From NCBI GenBank assembly GCA_964618895.1, contig CAZUDO010000073.1:1-64000 (forward strand): DNA of 64,000 nucleotides. Reading direction: 5' to 3'. Shown in pieces: positions 36,126 to 43,965 of this stretch. Below the pieces are notes generated by a model. The model saw only the letters and a program-made list of their open reading frames with translations. It was not told where the DNA came from and searched no databases. The position numbers and the translations under genes were made by a program. Numbering within the stretch: position 1 is the stretch's first letter; every line of letters begins with the position of its first letter. This DNA comes from CAZUDO01 sp964618895. Its GTDB lineage: Bacteria; Desulfobacterota; Binatia; DP-6.

Positions 36126-36126
36126 G

Positions 36127-36930
36127 ATGGTCCCGATGCCGCTGCCTGGCTCCGCCCCGGTCCATGTGCCCGATCCCGAGCGGGTCACCCGTCACACCGA
36201 GCTCCTCGTCGAGGCAACCGCCGTCCCGTTGTCCGACGTCGATGTCCTGGCGGCCCTCCCCCGTCAGGGAACCCTGTCCATTCCCGCCAAGCTGTTCCGC
36301 TCGCGTTCCGGCACCGCCGGGATGCTGGTGGAGATCCCGGCGGCCCTCGGCGAGGAGCCCGCCCGCGCGCTGGCCGAGCGCACCCTCGCGCTGGCGCTCG
36401 ACTGGTTCGACGGGGCCCGGCCTGCGGCGACCGGCCCCGCCGACACGACGCACCTCGGCACGACGCACCTCGGCGATGCCCTGTCGGCGCTCGGGTGGAA
36501 CGTCACCCCACAGGGCACCGGGACGATGATCGTCCACGACGCGCCCGGTGGCCCGCTCACGCTACACCCATGCGGCGACGGCAGCATCCGCGTCGCCGCG
36601 CGCCCCACGGTCGTGCGCGCCCCAGGCGCCCCGAGCGCCCTCGCGCTGCCGCGCTTCGCGCTGGAGGCCAACCGCCGGCTGCGCCTGGCCCGCCTCACCG
36701 TCACCCGAACGGCGCGCGGCCTGCTGCACGTGGCCCGCGACGTGATCCTGCCGCCCGGCGTCGAGCTCGCGGAGTGGCTCGCCCGCGCCGCCGACGCGCT
36801 CGTCCGGGCGCGCGACGAGACCGAACGCGCCATGCGCGCGCTGACCACCCCGGCCGTCGCGGCCGCCTACCTCGCCACCGACGGACAACCCGCCGGCGCA
36901 CCCGCCGGCCGAATCGAGGAGGGACGATGA
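36127..36930 (+). CDS. Operon protein of unknown role, possibly YbjN/chaperone-like
   Basis: A 267-residue protein one base after the E2 gene, with a good GGGAGG ribosome site. Residues about 110-250 (LEANRRLRLARLTVTRTARGLLHVARDVILP, then LARAADALVRARDETERAMRAL) resemble the YbjN/type III chaperone-like alpha-beta fold. The first 100 residues are not recognised. It has no Cys-based active site or nucleotide loop. The gene sits between E2 and Ubl and ends in ATGA with the Ubl gene, so a substrate-binding or scaffold role is a reasonable guess only. Confidence 0.5.
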   Translation: MVPMPLPGSAPVHVPDPERVTRHTELLVEATAVPLSDVDVLAALPRQGTLSIPAKLFRSRSGTAGMLVEIPAALGEEPARALAERTLALALDWFDGARPAATGPADTTHLGTTHLGDALSALGWNVTPQGTGTMIVHDAPGGPLTLHPCGDGSIRVAARPTVVRAPGAPSALALPRFALEANRRLRLARLTVTRTARGLLHVARDVILPPGVELAEWLARAADALVRARDETERAMRALTTPAVAAAYLATDGQPAGAPAGRIEEGR

Positions 36931-37205
36931 ACACAGAGACCCTGCACGCTGACGCTCCCGCCCTGGTGAACCTCAAGGTGACCGACTGGTCCCAGCTGCG
37001 CCGTGCCCACCTGGAGGACGTGCCACGCAACGCCACCGTACGCGAGATCCTGACCGAGGCCCAGCGCCTGATGGACCTGTCGCACGAGAGCCCCTACCAG
37101 CTCATGTTCGACAACCGCATCTTGAACGCGATGTCGACCCTGGCCGACGCCGGTATCGCCGCCGACGCCGAGGTCGAGATCCTCCCCGACGTGGAGGCCG
37201 GGTAG
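36927..37205 (+). CDS. Ubiquitin-like beta-grasp protein 1
   Basis: A 92-residue protein. Its predicted pattern is strand-strand-helix-strand: LVNLKVTDWSQLRRAHLED, a VREILTEAQRLMDL helix, then YQLMFDNRILNAMSTLADAGIAADAEVEIL. The STLADAGI.ADAEVEIL end is typical of ubiquitin and YukD-like folds. The C-terminus is PDVEAG with no Gly-Gly, so if it is conjugated it would be through a single terminal Gly after Ala. It is coupled to the upstream gene (ATGA) and followed by the first JAMM peptidase. Confidence 0.72.
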   Translation: MNTETLHADAPALVNLKVTDWSQLRRAHLEDVPRNATVREILTEAQRLMDLSHESPYQLMFDNRILNAMSTLADAGIAADAEVEILPDVEAG

Positions 37206-37272
37206 CACGACCCCTCCATTGCGGCGGGCCGGCGGCACCTCGTGCCCCCGGCCCGCCACACGGGGACCCCGT

Positions 37273-38253
37273 ATGACCGCCACCTACGCCTTCAGCGTCG
37301 AGATCCTGCGCGACGGCGACGTGCTCGCGACCGTGCCGGCCAGTGCGCGCACCTGCCTCGAGGATGCCCGCTTCCATGCCGTCCTGGCCGGGTCCGTTCC
37401 CAACGACGGCCGTGACCTTCCGCTGGCCGCCGAGCCCGTGTGGGTCGCGCCGGACCTCCCGGTCGTCTCAGGGGTGCGCGTGACGCGTCCGGGCGCGGCC
37501 GCCGTGGTGTACGCCCGCAGCGTGTTCGCTCCGTGGGCCCGCCTGGCCATCGTGGAGTTAATGCGCAGCAAGCGCCTGCGCGCCGCCGACGGCGTCACGT
37601 GGCGGGTGGTGGCGCGCGCGGAGCCGCCGGCGCCGCCGCCGCGCTTTCGCAGCCGCGTCGAGCGGGCACCCTACCCGTTCCGGCCGGGAGTCCTCCCCCG
37701 GACGTGCGGCAGAGCGGGCGAGGTAGTCGTGCGAGTGGCACCCGCGGTCGTCGACGGGCTGCGCGCAGCCACGCTCGCCGCCGGCGCGGTGGAGTGCGCC
37801 GCGCTCTTGACCGGCCAGCTCCGGCACGACCCCGAGCGCGGGGTCGCGTTGCTGGAGGTCACGGGCCAGGTGCCCGTGGTCGCCGGGCGGGGCGGTGCAT
37901 CGGGATCGCACTTCGCCTTCGGACCCGACACCTTTGCAGCCGCACGCCGGGCGCACGCGGCCCGGGGGGACGACTCCATCGTCGCCGGCTGGTTCCACAG
38001 TCACCCGCCGTGTGCCGACTGCCCGCAGCACCCCGAATGCGCCAAGGACATGCTGTTCTTCAGTCATGACGACTGCCTGGTGCATGCCGCCGCCTTCCCG
38101 CAACCGTACCTGGTCGCACTGGTCGCCGGCAAAGGCGGCGACCGCCCGGCGTCGGATCCGGGCGTGGCGCTGTTCGGATGGGAGCGCGGCGCAATCGTCG
38201 GTCGCCAGCTCGATCCGGCCGCGCCCGCCGCCCTCGAGGCCGCCTCGGCATGA
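37273..38253 (+). CDS. JAB/MPN (JAMM) metallopeptidase 1, candidate deubiquitinase
   Basis: A 326-residue protein. The N-terminal ~120 residues form an unrecognised alpha-beta domain. The C-terminal MPN domain carries E174 (GAVECAALLTG), H242-S-H244 (GWFHSHPP) and S264-x-x-D267, i.e. the JAMM zinc site E...HxH...SxxD. Between HxH and S is a longer loop than usual with C247, C250 and C256 (HSHPPCADCPQHPEC), a possible second metal or disulfide site. It would process Ubl precursors or remove Ubl from targets. ATG 37273 is preferred to the upstream 37219. Confidence 0.85.
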   Translation: MTATYAFSVEILRDGDVLATVPASARTCLEDARFHAVLAGSVPNDGRDLPLAAEPVWVAPDLPVVSGVRVTRPGAAAVVYARSVFAPWARLAIVELMRSKRLRAADGVTWRVVARAEPPAPPPRFRSRVERAPYPFRPGVLPRTCGRAGEVVVRVAPAVVDGLRAATLAAGAVECAALLTGQLRHDPERGVALLEVTGQVPVVAGRGGASGSHFAFGPDTFAAARRAHAARGDDSIVAGWFHSHPPCADCPQHPECAKDMLFFSHDDCLVHAAAFPQPYLVALVAGKGGDRPASDPGVALFGWERGAIVGRQLDPAAPAALEAASA

Positions 38254-38287
38254 GCCTCCGGATATGAGATTCCGGAAAGGAGCCCCC

Positions 38288-39868
38288 ATGGACGACCCAA
38301 CCCGCCTGCTCGCGGACCGGGAGCTGGAGCCCGAGGAGGAGCACCGCCTCCTCGAAACGGTCGCCGCGACACAGCCGCGGGCGCTCTTGGGCATCGCGCA
38401 GCTGTTCGGCAACCAGCGCCGTCAGCTGCGCGCCGAGCTGCATACCGCCGCCGAGCAGCTCACGACGCTCCGCGAGCCGCCCTACTTCCCCGCCGACGTG
38501 TCGCGCGTCCTGCAGGACAACCGCCTGGAGGTGGTCCTCGGCGGGCGACGGCAGATCGTGCGCACCGCGCCGGAGGTCGACTGGTCGGCCATCCGTCCCG
38601 GGGACGAGGTGCTACTCGGGCGCGAACAGAACGTGGCCCTCATGCGCGGCGAGCCCGGCACGCGCGCGGGCCTGGTCGGCACCGTGCTGGAGGCCAGCCC
38701 CGGCTGCGTGGTGGTGCGCGGGCAGGCGGACGAGGAAATCGTGGTCGCGTGTGCCCCCGAGCTCTCCGCGGCGCTCGAGTCCGGCGACCGGGTGCTCTAC
38801 CACCGCGACAGCCAGTGTGTGCTCGAACGGCTGGCCGCGCGGGTCCAGAGTCCGTTCCTGCTGGAGCAGCCGCCGAACGTACGCTTCGAGGACCTGGGCG
38901 GCTTCGGGGCGGTGGTCGCCGAGCTGAAGCGTGACATCGACCGGCATCTCCACCACCCGGACGTGGTGCGCCGCTTCGGTCTCGCGCCCATGCGCGGCAT
39001 CTACCTGGTCGGCCCGCCGGGCGTCGGCAAGACGGCGCTCACCGCCGCGCTCGCCAACTACATCCGCCAGTCCCGCCCCGGGACCCGGTTCCTGTACGTC
39101 AAGCCCGGCGCGCTGCGCGGGACCTTCTACGGCCAGACCGAGCACAACATCCGCGAGCTCTTCCGCGTGGCGCGCAGTGCGCCCGACTTCGTCGTCCTGT
39201 TCTTCGACGAGCTCGACACGCTCGGGGCGCGGGGCACGAGCTTCGGACACACCATCGACGACCGGGTGATGAGCGCCATCCTGGTCGAGCTGAGCGGTCT
39301 CGAGGCCGGTGGCCGTATCTTGTGCGTCGGCGCCACCAACCGCGACGACCTGTGCGACGACGGGCTCCTGCGCCCCGGGCGCTTCGGCGACCGGCGGTAC
39401 GATATCCCGCGCCCGGACCGTGCCGCAGCCGGCGAGATCCTGGCCAAGTACCTGACCGACGCCCTCCCCTACGCGCCCGGCACCAACGCCACGGCGTGCC
39501 GGGAGGCGGCCCTGGCCCATCTCTTCCTGCCGCAGGGGATCGGCACCATCGCCACCGTGACCCTCGTCTCCGGCGACCGCATCCCGGTCGTGCCCCGTCA
39601 CGTCATGAGCGGCGCCCTCATCGCCAGCGCCGTGCAGCGCGCCAAGCACGTCGCCGCCGCCCGCCCCCGCGAGCCCCACGACGGCATCGCCCTGGAGGAC
39701 GTGCTCGACGCCTTCGACGACGCCGTCCTCGCCGAAGCCCAGAAGCTGCACGCGCCGCACGCCGCCCGGCGCATCCTGAACGTCCCCGGCGCGCAGGAGA
39801 TCATCCGCGTCGACCTGCCCACCCGCCCACCCGCGCGCCATCGCTATCTCCGGGCGGTCGCCGTGTAA
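38288..39868 (+). CDS. AAA+ unfoldase-like ATPase, PAN/ARC/Mpa-like
   Basis: A 526-residue protein. It has an N-terminal helical/coiled segment (about 15-62), OB-like domains (about 75-185) and one AAA+ module after NVRFEDLGGFGAVV, the LGG linker of proteasomal and Cdc48-type ATPases. Walker A GPPGVGKT 242-249, pore loop GTFYGQTE (F280-Y281-G282), Walker B VVLFFDELD, sensor 1 GATN 348-351 and Arg fingers LLRPGRFG are all intact. It probably unfolds Ubl-tagged proteins. The C-terminus RYLRAVAV lacks the HbYX proteasome-docking end, and no proteasome genes are in the window. AAAGGAG precedes ATG 38288. Confidence 0.85.
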   Translation: MDDPTRLLADRELEPEEEHRLLETVAATQPRALLGIAQLFGNQRRQLRAELHTAAEQLTTLREPPYFPADVSRVLQDNRLEVVLGGRRQIVRTAPEVDWSAIRPGDEVLLGREQNVALMRGEPGTRAGLVGTVLEASPGCVVVRGQADEEIVVACAPELSAALESGDRVLYHRDSQCVLERLAARVQSPFLLEQPPNVRFEDLGGFGAVVAELKRDIDRHLHHPDVVRRFGLAPMRGIYLVGPPGVGKTALTAALANYIRQSRPGTRFLYVKPGALRGTFYGQTEHNIRELFRVARSAPDFVVLFFDELDTLGARGTSFGHTIDDRVMSAILVELSGLEAGGRILCVGATNRDDLCDDGLLRPGRFGDRRYDIPRPDRAAAGEILAKYLTDALPYAPGTNATACREAALAHLFLPQGIGTIATVTLVSGDRIPVVPRHVMSGALIASAVQRAKHVAAARPREPHDGIALEDVLDAFDDAVLAEAQKLHAPHAARRILNVPGAQEIIRVDLPTRPPARHRYLRAVAV

Positions 39869-39910
39869 GCCACCATTTCCATTGGAGAAGTTTGGAGAAG
39901 GAGGAAGCCC

Positions 39911-40228
39911 ATGGAACGTCTGCGTCGTCTCGTCCCCCAGTTCGAGCCCGCCCTCGCCCCCGAGGTGCCCGGCCTCGGCCCGGTCCCCACCCTCGACCCT
40001 GCCGCACCGCCCACGGTGCAGGTGGTGTGGGGGCCGATCATCGACCGCATCATGCTCGTCGGCATGACGGTGGCCGCGGCACGCGACCTGCTGCGCCGCA
40101 CGATGAACATCGCCCCGAACGCCAGGACCCTCGTCAACGGCGAGGCGGTCACCCCCGACCACCGTCTCACCGCCGGCGAGACGCTCGAGTTCATCCGCGC
40201 GGGTGGCGAGAAGGGAGCGGGCATGTGA
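39911..40228 (+). CDS. Ubiquitin-like beta-grasp protein 2, with Gly-Gly plus short tail
   Basis: A 105-residue protein. An N-terminal extension of about 34 residues (Pro-rich) precedes a beta-grasp core: VQVVWGPIIDRIMLVGMTVAAARDLLRR, then ARTLVNGEAVTPDHRLTAGETLEFIR. The end reads RAGGEKGAGM, so Gly98-Gly99 is followed by six residues, as in ubiquitin precursors that need proteolytic maturation. The neighbouring JAMM peptidase (41022) is a natural candidate. A strong GAGAAGGAGG ribosome site precedes the ATG, and the stop overlaps the next GTG. Confidence 0.75.
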   Translation: MERLRRLVPQFEPALAPEVPGLGPVPTLDPAAPPTVQVVWGPIIDRIMLVGMTVAAARDLLRRTMNIAPNARTLVNGEAVTPDHRLTAGETLEFIRAGGEKGAGM

Positions 40229-41025
40229 CCCCGACCGAGATCCACATCACCGGCGACGTGGTCACCATCGCCCGCGCCGGCGACCGCGTCACGGTGTCGC
40301 TCGAGGAGTTCCTGCAACGCCTCGGGCCGGCGGTCAGCACGCCGCCCAGCTGCGGCTTCTTCCCCGACGGCGTGCGTGCCTGGGTGCAGCGCGGCGACAC
40401 CGTCGGCATCGCCGTCGAGGTGGCGCCGCACGAGCGCAGCGTGCGCTGGCTGCGCGACGACTCGCCGGCGGCCTTCGGCAAGGGGGCGTCCTACGGCGAG
40501 TTCTTCCTCGCCTTTCCGTACGTCGTCCTCCTGCTCGTCTTCCGGCGCGACGGGCTCACTGGCTTCCAGCAGCTCTATTACCGCCGCGCGCCTCTGCGGC
40601 ACGACGACGAGGAGCTGCTGCTGCCGAACCTCTACAACGTCGCCCACGCGTACGGGCAGCGCTGCTGGGTCTGCCTGCAGCATCTGGACGACGTGAGTCG
40701 CCTGGCCTGGCCCGACAAGATCCGTGCGGTGGTGAACCACGTCTTCACCGCGGCGTGGAACCGCTCCGCCGAAGAGCACGAAGGCAACAGCTACGGCCGG
40801 CGGCGCGACCTCGATCCCCGCCTGCGCAGCGCCGAGACGTGGGCGGCCGCGACGCGCGCGAACCCGCGCTTCGTGCTCGAGGTCGCCTGGGTCCCGGCCC
40901 GCACCACCGTCACCGCCGAGCTGACCCGCATGGTGCACGAGGTGAGCGGGCAGACGGCGTTGGCCGACGCCGACGATCTGGCAGCGGTGGTGGCGCGCCC
41001 GGCGCGCCGGAGGGCACGGGCATGA
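40225..41025 (+). CDS. Prokaryotic E2 family D / PRTRC protein B-like protein
   Basis: A 266-residue protein with GTG start (GTGA overlap with Ubl 2). The pattern GEFFLAFPYVVLLLVFRRDGL, YYRRAPLRHDDEELLLPNLYNVAHAYGQRCWVCLQ and a helical tail with WNRSAEEHEGNSY resembles the Prok-E2_D family, which includes protein B of the PRTRC cassette. In that family the LPNV...CxG motif replaces the eukaryotic active-site region; here it is LPNLYNV...C147-W-V-C150. It could be the conjugating partner for Ubl 2. Whether either Cys is catalytic is open. Confidence 0.62.
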   Translation: MTPTEIHITGDVVTIARAGDRVTVSLEEFLQRLGPAVSTPPSCGFFPDGVRAWVQRGDTVGIAVEVAPHERSVRWLRDDSPAAFGKGASYGEFFLAFPYVVLLLVFRRDGLTGFQQLYYRRAPLRHDDEELLLPNLYNVAHAYGQRCWVCLQHLDDVSRLAWPDKIRAVVNHVFTAAWNRSAEEHEGNSYGRRRDLDPRLRSAETWAAATRANPRFVLEVAWVPARTTVTAELTRMVHEVSGQTALADADDLAAVVARPARRRARA

Positions 41026-41738
41026 TGTTCCCCGTCGTCCTGAAGACGCCCGCCCACGTCGAGCCGCCCGCGACCATCTATTTCCTGGTAGCCGCCAACG
41101 GCGTCTTCCAGGTGACCCAGACCCCTGCCTACCGGGCGGTCACCCGCGTCGTCGAGCCCATCCCCGGACTGGCGGCCGAGGACGAGCACCTGGGCCTGCG
41201 CATCCCGCCGCTGCCGCGCGCGCAGGTCGAAGAGGTGGTCGCCTTCTTCGCCGAGGCCTATGCGCGCTACCTGGCCGAGGCGGTGGTGCTGATCTTCTAT
41301 CGCGCCGAGACGCGCGCGTTCCGCCTCGTGCCGCCGCCACAGGTGCTGACCGGTCGCACCCGCCACGGCCGCTTCGAGGCCGATCTGGCGGTGACCTACG
41401 GCACGGTGCCGTGTCCCGACGGCTTCGTCCGCTTCGGCACCATCCACAGCCACGCCGAGCTGGCCGCCTACGCCAGCCACACCGACTGCGCCGACGAGCG
41501 CTACGGCGACGGCCTGCACGTCGTCCTCGGCAGCTTCCACCAGCCGGCGCCGACGGTGTGCGCGTCGTTCGTCGCCAACGGCGTCCGCTTCGTGCTCGAC
41601 CCGGCGGACGTGCTCGAGCCGTGGGAGGTCCCGACGCACAGCGCCCGCCCGGAGTGGCTGGCCCGGCTCGCCCTCAGTACCGGAAAGGAGTCGATCACCC
41701 ATGTCGACGCGAAAGCGCCCCGCCACTCCCCCGCGTGA
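41022..41738 (+). CDS. JAB/MPN (JAMM) metallopeptidase 2, PRTRC protein A-like
   Basis: A 238-residue protein whose C-terminal domain has a complete JAMM zinc site: candidate E86 (LAEAVVLIFYRAE), H142-S-H144 (FGTIHSHAELAAYASHTDCADE), S152 and D155, the classical HxH-x7-SxxD. The N-terminal ~110 residues (YFLVAANGVFQVTQTPAY) resemble the N-domain of PRTRC protein A. It is coupled to the E2-like gene (ATGA) and overlaps the ThiF gene by 38 bases. Likely processes the Ubl 2 tail or reverses conjugation. Confidence 0.8.
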   Translation: MMFPVVLKTPAHVEPPATIYFLVAANGVFQVTQTPAYRAVTRVVEPIPGLAAEDEHLGLRIPPLPRAQVEEVVAFFAEAYARYLAEAVVLIFYRAETRAFRLVPPPQVLTGRTRHGRFEADLAVTYGTVPCPDGFVRFGTIHSHAELAAYASHTDCADERYGDGLHVVLGSFHQPAPTVCASFVANGVRFVLDPADVLEPWEVPTHSARPEWLARLALSTGKESITHVDAKAPRHSPA

Positions 41739-42435
41739 TCCCTGGCGCTACGTCCTGGTCGGCCTCGGCGGCATCGGCGGCCGGGTGCTGCGCGAGCTGG
41801 TGCCCATCCTGCACGCGAGCGGCCGGCGCACGACCGTACTGGCCATCGACGGCGACACCTTCGAGGAACGGAACCGCGACCGCCAGCTCTTCGGCCGTCC
41901 GGGGCGGAAGGCAGACGTGCTGGTGGAGGAGCTGGCCGACATCTACGGCGACCGCGTCGACCTGATTCCGGTGCCGCGCTACGTGACCGCCCAGAGCGCC
42001 GGCCGCGTGATCGGAGAACGGTCGGTGGTATTCTGCCAGCCCGACAACAACGCCACCCGCGCCCTGGTGGCCCGGCGCTGCATGCGTCTCCGCGACGTGG
42101 TCCTGTTCACCGGCGGCAACGACGGCGTCGAGGACGGCAAGGCCGGTACCTACGGCAACGTGCACGCCTACGTGCGCGCCGGCGGCCGCAACCGGACCAA
42201 CCCGCCGGGACGCTATCATCCCGAGATCGCGACCCCGACCGACACGCTCCCGACGGCCCTCGGCTGCGCGGCGGCGGCCGCCAGCGCGCCGCAGCTCGGC
42301 ATCACGAATCTGACCGTCGCGGCCGGCATGCTGGCGGCGTTCCATGCCTGGCGCACGGGCACGCTCGACTGGGAGGAGCTGTACCTCGACGTGGCACTGG
42401 CGCGCATGGCGCCGGTGCAGCGCGCGGTGGCGTGA
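41701..42435 (+). CDS. ThiF-family E1-like protein 2, PRTRC ThiF-like
   Basis: A 244-residue adenylation-domain protein: nucleotide loop VLVGLGGIGGRVLRELVP (GLGGIGG 21-27), VLAIDGDTFEERNRDRQLF with D50/D52 and the N58...R61-Q62 pair that matches NLxRQ of ThiF/MoeB, then a DNNATRALVARRC stretch. It is shorter than the first E1 and has no obvious separate catalytic-Cys domain; C113 or the Cys in RRC are candidates. AAAGGAG precedes the ATG. It completes the second Ubl set of the operon. Confidence 0.8.
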   Translation: MSTRKRPATPPRDPWRYVLVGLGGIGGRVLRELVPILHASGRRTTVLAIDGDTFEERNRDRQLFGRPGRKADVLVEELADIYGDRVDLIPVPRYVTAQSAGRVIGERSVVFCQPDNNATRALVARRCMRLRDVVLFTGGNDGVEDGKAGTYGNVHAYVRAGGRNRTNPPGRYHPEIATPTDTLPTALGCAAAAASAPQLGITNLTVAAGMLAAFHAWRTGTLDWEELYLDVALARMAPVQRAVA

Positions 42436-42488
42436 GAGTCGTTGATCTCCACAGGGCCCCCAGCTATCGTATGTTTTGGGGGTGGGCG

Positions 42489-43814
42489 ATGAGGGGGTGC
42501 CGGGCGATTGCGTTGGGGGCGGCCCTGTTCTGGAGGGTCGTCGGACTCGCCGGGTTCGCACCCCCAGTCCTCGCGGACCACACGGTCTTCTCCTACGGGG
42601 TGGATCGGATCGAGGTCGACGGTCAGGGGTACGGGCCCTTCGACGGCCATGCGGACCTGATCGACGAGGAGTTCCAACCTATCTCGCCCCTCAACTGGGG
42701 CCGGCCGCGCGGTACCGCCCGTTGGCGCGACGGCATCACCTACCTCACCAATCCAGGAGTTCATCTGCCAGGGCCCGAGGGACAGCCGCTCGACCTCTCG
42801 CTCATTGCCAGCCATCGCTACTTCGCGGACGGGCACGGGGATTTCGCGGTCACGACCTACTGGGAACCGCACACCCCGGAGCCCGGGCACCATTTTCACT
42901 TCTCGATCTACACCAGCGGCAACGACAGCCCGCTGCATGAGACGTTCGGCCTCGGATTCCAGAATTTGCCCGGCGGCCACGGCATTGAGCAGCACCTGAC
43001 CAACCTCGACCTCGCCGCCGGGACATACGAGAATTTCATGAGTCACTTCGTCCCGGTCTCGGTCGCCGAAGTGACCGGGGAGATCGCCTTCCGCCTTCTC
43101 TTCCACGACGCAAGCAACTTGATGACGTCGTCCTTCAGCCTCGACGGTGGAGCAACCTGGCGGAGCCCTTTCCCTCCCGGCGAGATTTTTCGCGGTCCGA
43201 TCCGGGCCATTTTCGTCGTGAGCGCCGATCCCACAGCTGACAGCACCACGACGACGACCACGACGACCACGTCAACTACCCTTCCGCGTGACCGCTGTCT
43301 GGTTCCCTGCCAACCGATGCGCGACACGCACGGGGTGCTGCGCCTCGCGGACTACCGTAACGATCACCGCGACAGCCTCACCTGGAGGGGACGTTCGGTC
43401 GAACCGACACAAGTCGCCGACTTTGGGGATCCGGAGACCAGCGCCTACGACCTGTGCCTCATCGACGCGACCGGTGACATCATATTGCAATCGTCCGTCG
43501 GCGAAGGGGAGCGATGCTTCGGCAACCCATGCTGGCGGCCGCTTGGCAGCCGCGGCTACCAGTTCACGGACACCAATGGATCGCGCGGCGGGATCCGACG
43601 CATCGTGTTCCGCAAGCGTAGGGCGTCCGACCTCTCCATTGTGATCACGGCTGGGGGATTAGGACTCCGGATGCCCGACCTTCCCCTGGCCTTGCCCGTG
43701 CTAGTCCGCTTGCGCGCGAGCAACGGCGCGTGCTGGGCCGGCGTTGTGGACCGTTCTCGCGTGCGCGTGAGTACGCCTGCGACGTTCATCGGCGCGACCG
43801 CCAGAGCGAAGTGA
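42489..43814 (+). CDS. Secreted protein with Thr-rich linker, unknown function
   Basis: An exported protein of about 441 residues. A signal peptide (about 1-30, ending PPVLA) is followed by a beta-rich domain (DHTVFSYGVDRIEVDGQG, HHFHFSIYTSGND). A Thr-rich linker (STTTTTTTTTSTTLP) separates it from a C-terminal Cys-containing beta-domain. Such linkers are common in exported proteins of some deltaproteobacterial lineages. The frame is open to GTG 42432, overlapping the ThiF stop, but ATG 42489 or 42471 gives a proper signal peptide. It is probably not part of the ubiquitin-like operon. Confidence 0.55.
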   Translation: MRGCRAIALGAALFWRVVGLAGFAPPVLADHTVFSYGVDRIEVDGQGYGPFDGHADLIDEEFQPISPLNWGRPRGTARWRDGITYLTNPGVHLPGPEGQPLDLSLIASHRYFADGHGDFAVTTYWEPHTPEPGHHFHFSIYTSGNDSPLHETFGLGFQNLPGGHGIEQHLTNLDLAAGTYENFMSHFVPVSVAEVTGEIAFRLLFHDASNLMTSSFSLDGGATWRSPFPPGEIFRGPIRAIFVVSADPTADSTTTTTTTTTSTTLPRDRCLVPCQPMRDTHGVLRLADYRNDHRDSLTWRGRSVEPTQVADFGDPETSAYDLCLIDATGDIILQSSVGEGERCFGNPCWRPLGSRGYQFTDTNGSRGGIRRIVFRKRRASDLSIVITAGGLGLRMPDLPLALPVLVRLRASNGACWAGVVDRSRVRVSTPATFIGATARAK

Positions 43815-43965
43815 TCGCGTTCCGAGCGGCCGGCCCGTGCAACGTGCGCATCATCTCGTTCCACTCGCAGGTTCGCCACGCCCCACACACAACCATCGAC
43901 CGGCTCAGAGAGTGTCCTCCACATCACACCCATGCCTTGGCGCGAGATATGCAGTGTCTCGGGAC

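Larger units (their letters stand above)
31340..42435 (+). other. Ubiquitin-like modification island (two conjugation cycles plus AAA+ ATPase)
   Basis: Twelve plus-strand genes (32773-42435) with overlaps or gaps of at most 67 bases encode, in order, a regulator, FHA/RING-like, E1-like, UBC-type E2, YbjN-like, Ubl, JAMM, AAA+, Ubl, Prok-E2_D-like, JAMM and ThiF. A divergent regulator lies to the left. The left limit is the aberrant convergent overlap near 31.34 kb. To the right, the last ThiF gene ends at 42435 before unrelated secreted-protein genes. Individual assignments are given in the gene entries. Confidence 0.8.

Noticed and set aside
38288..39868. FtsH or other AAA protease identity for the ATPase
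   Set aside because: No transmembrane segments and no HExxH zinc protease domain; only the AAA+ module and OB-like region are present.
42432..42488. Secreted protein as the thirteenth gene of the Ubl operon
   Set aside because: The overlap exists only if GTG 42432 is used; a signal peptide requires a later start, leaving a normal gap.
43244..43285. Acc/acg-rich tandem stretch as a possible CRISPR or microsatellite
   Set aside because: It is the coding sequence of a Thr-rich linker in an exported protein; there are no spaced repeats.
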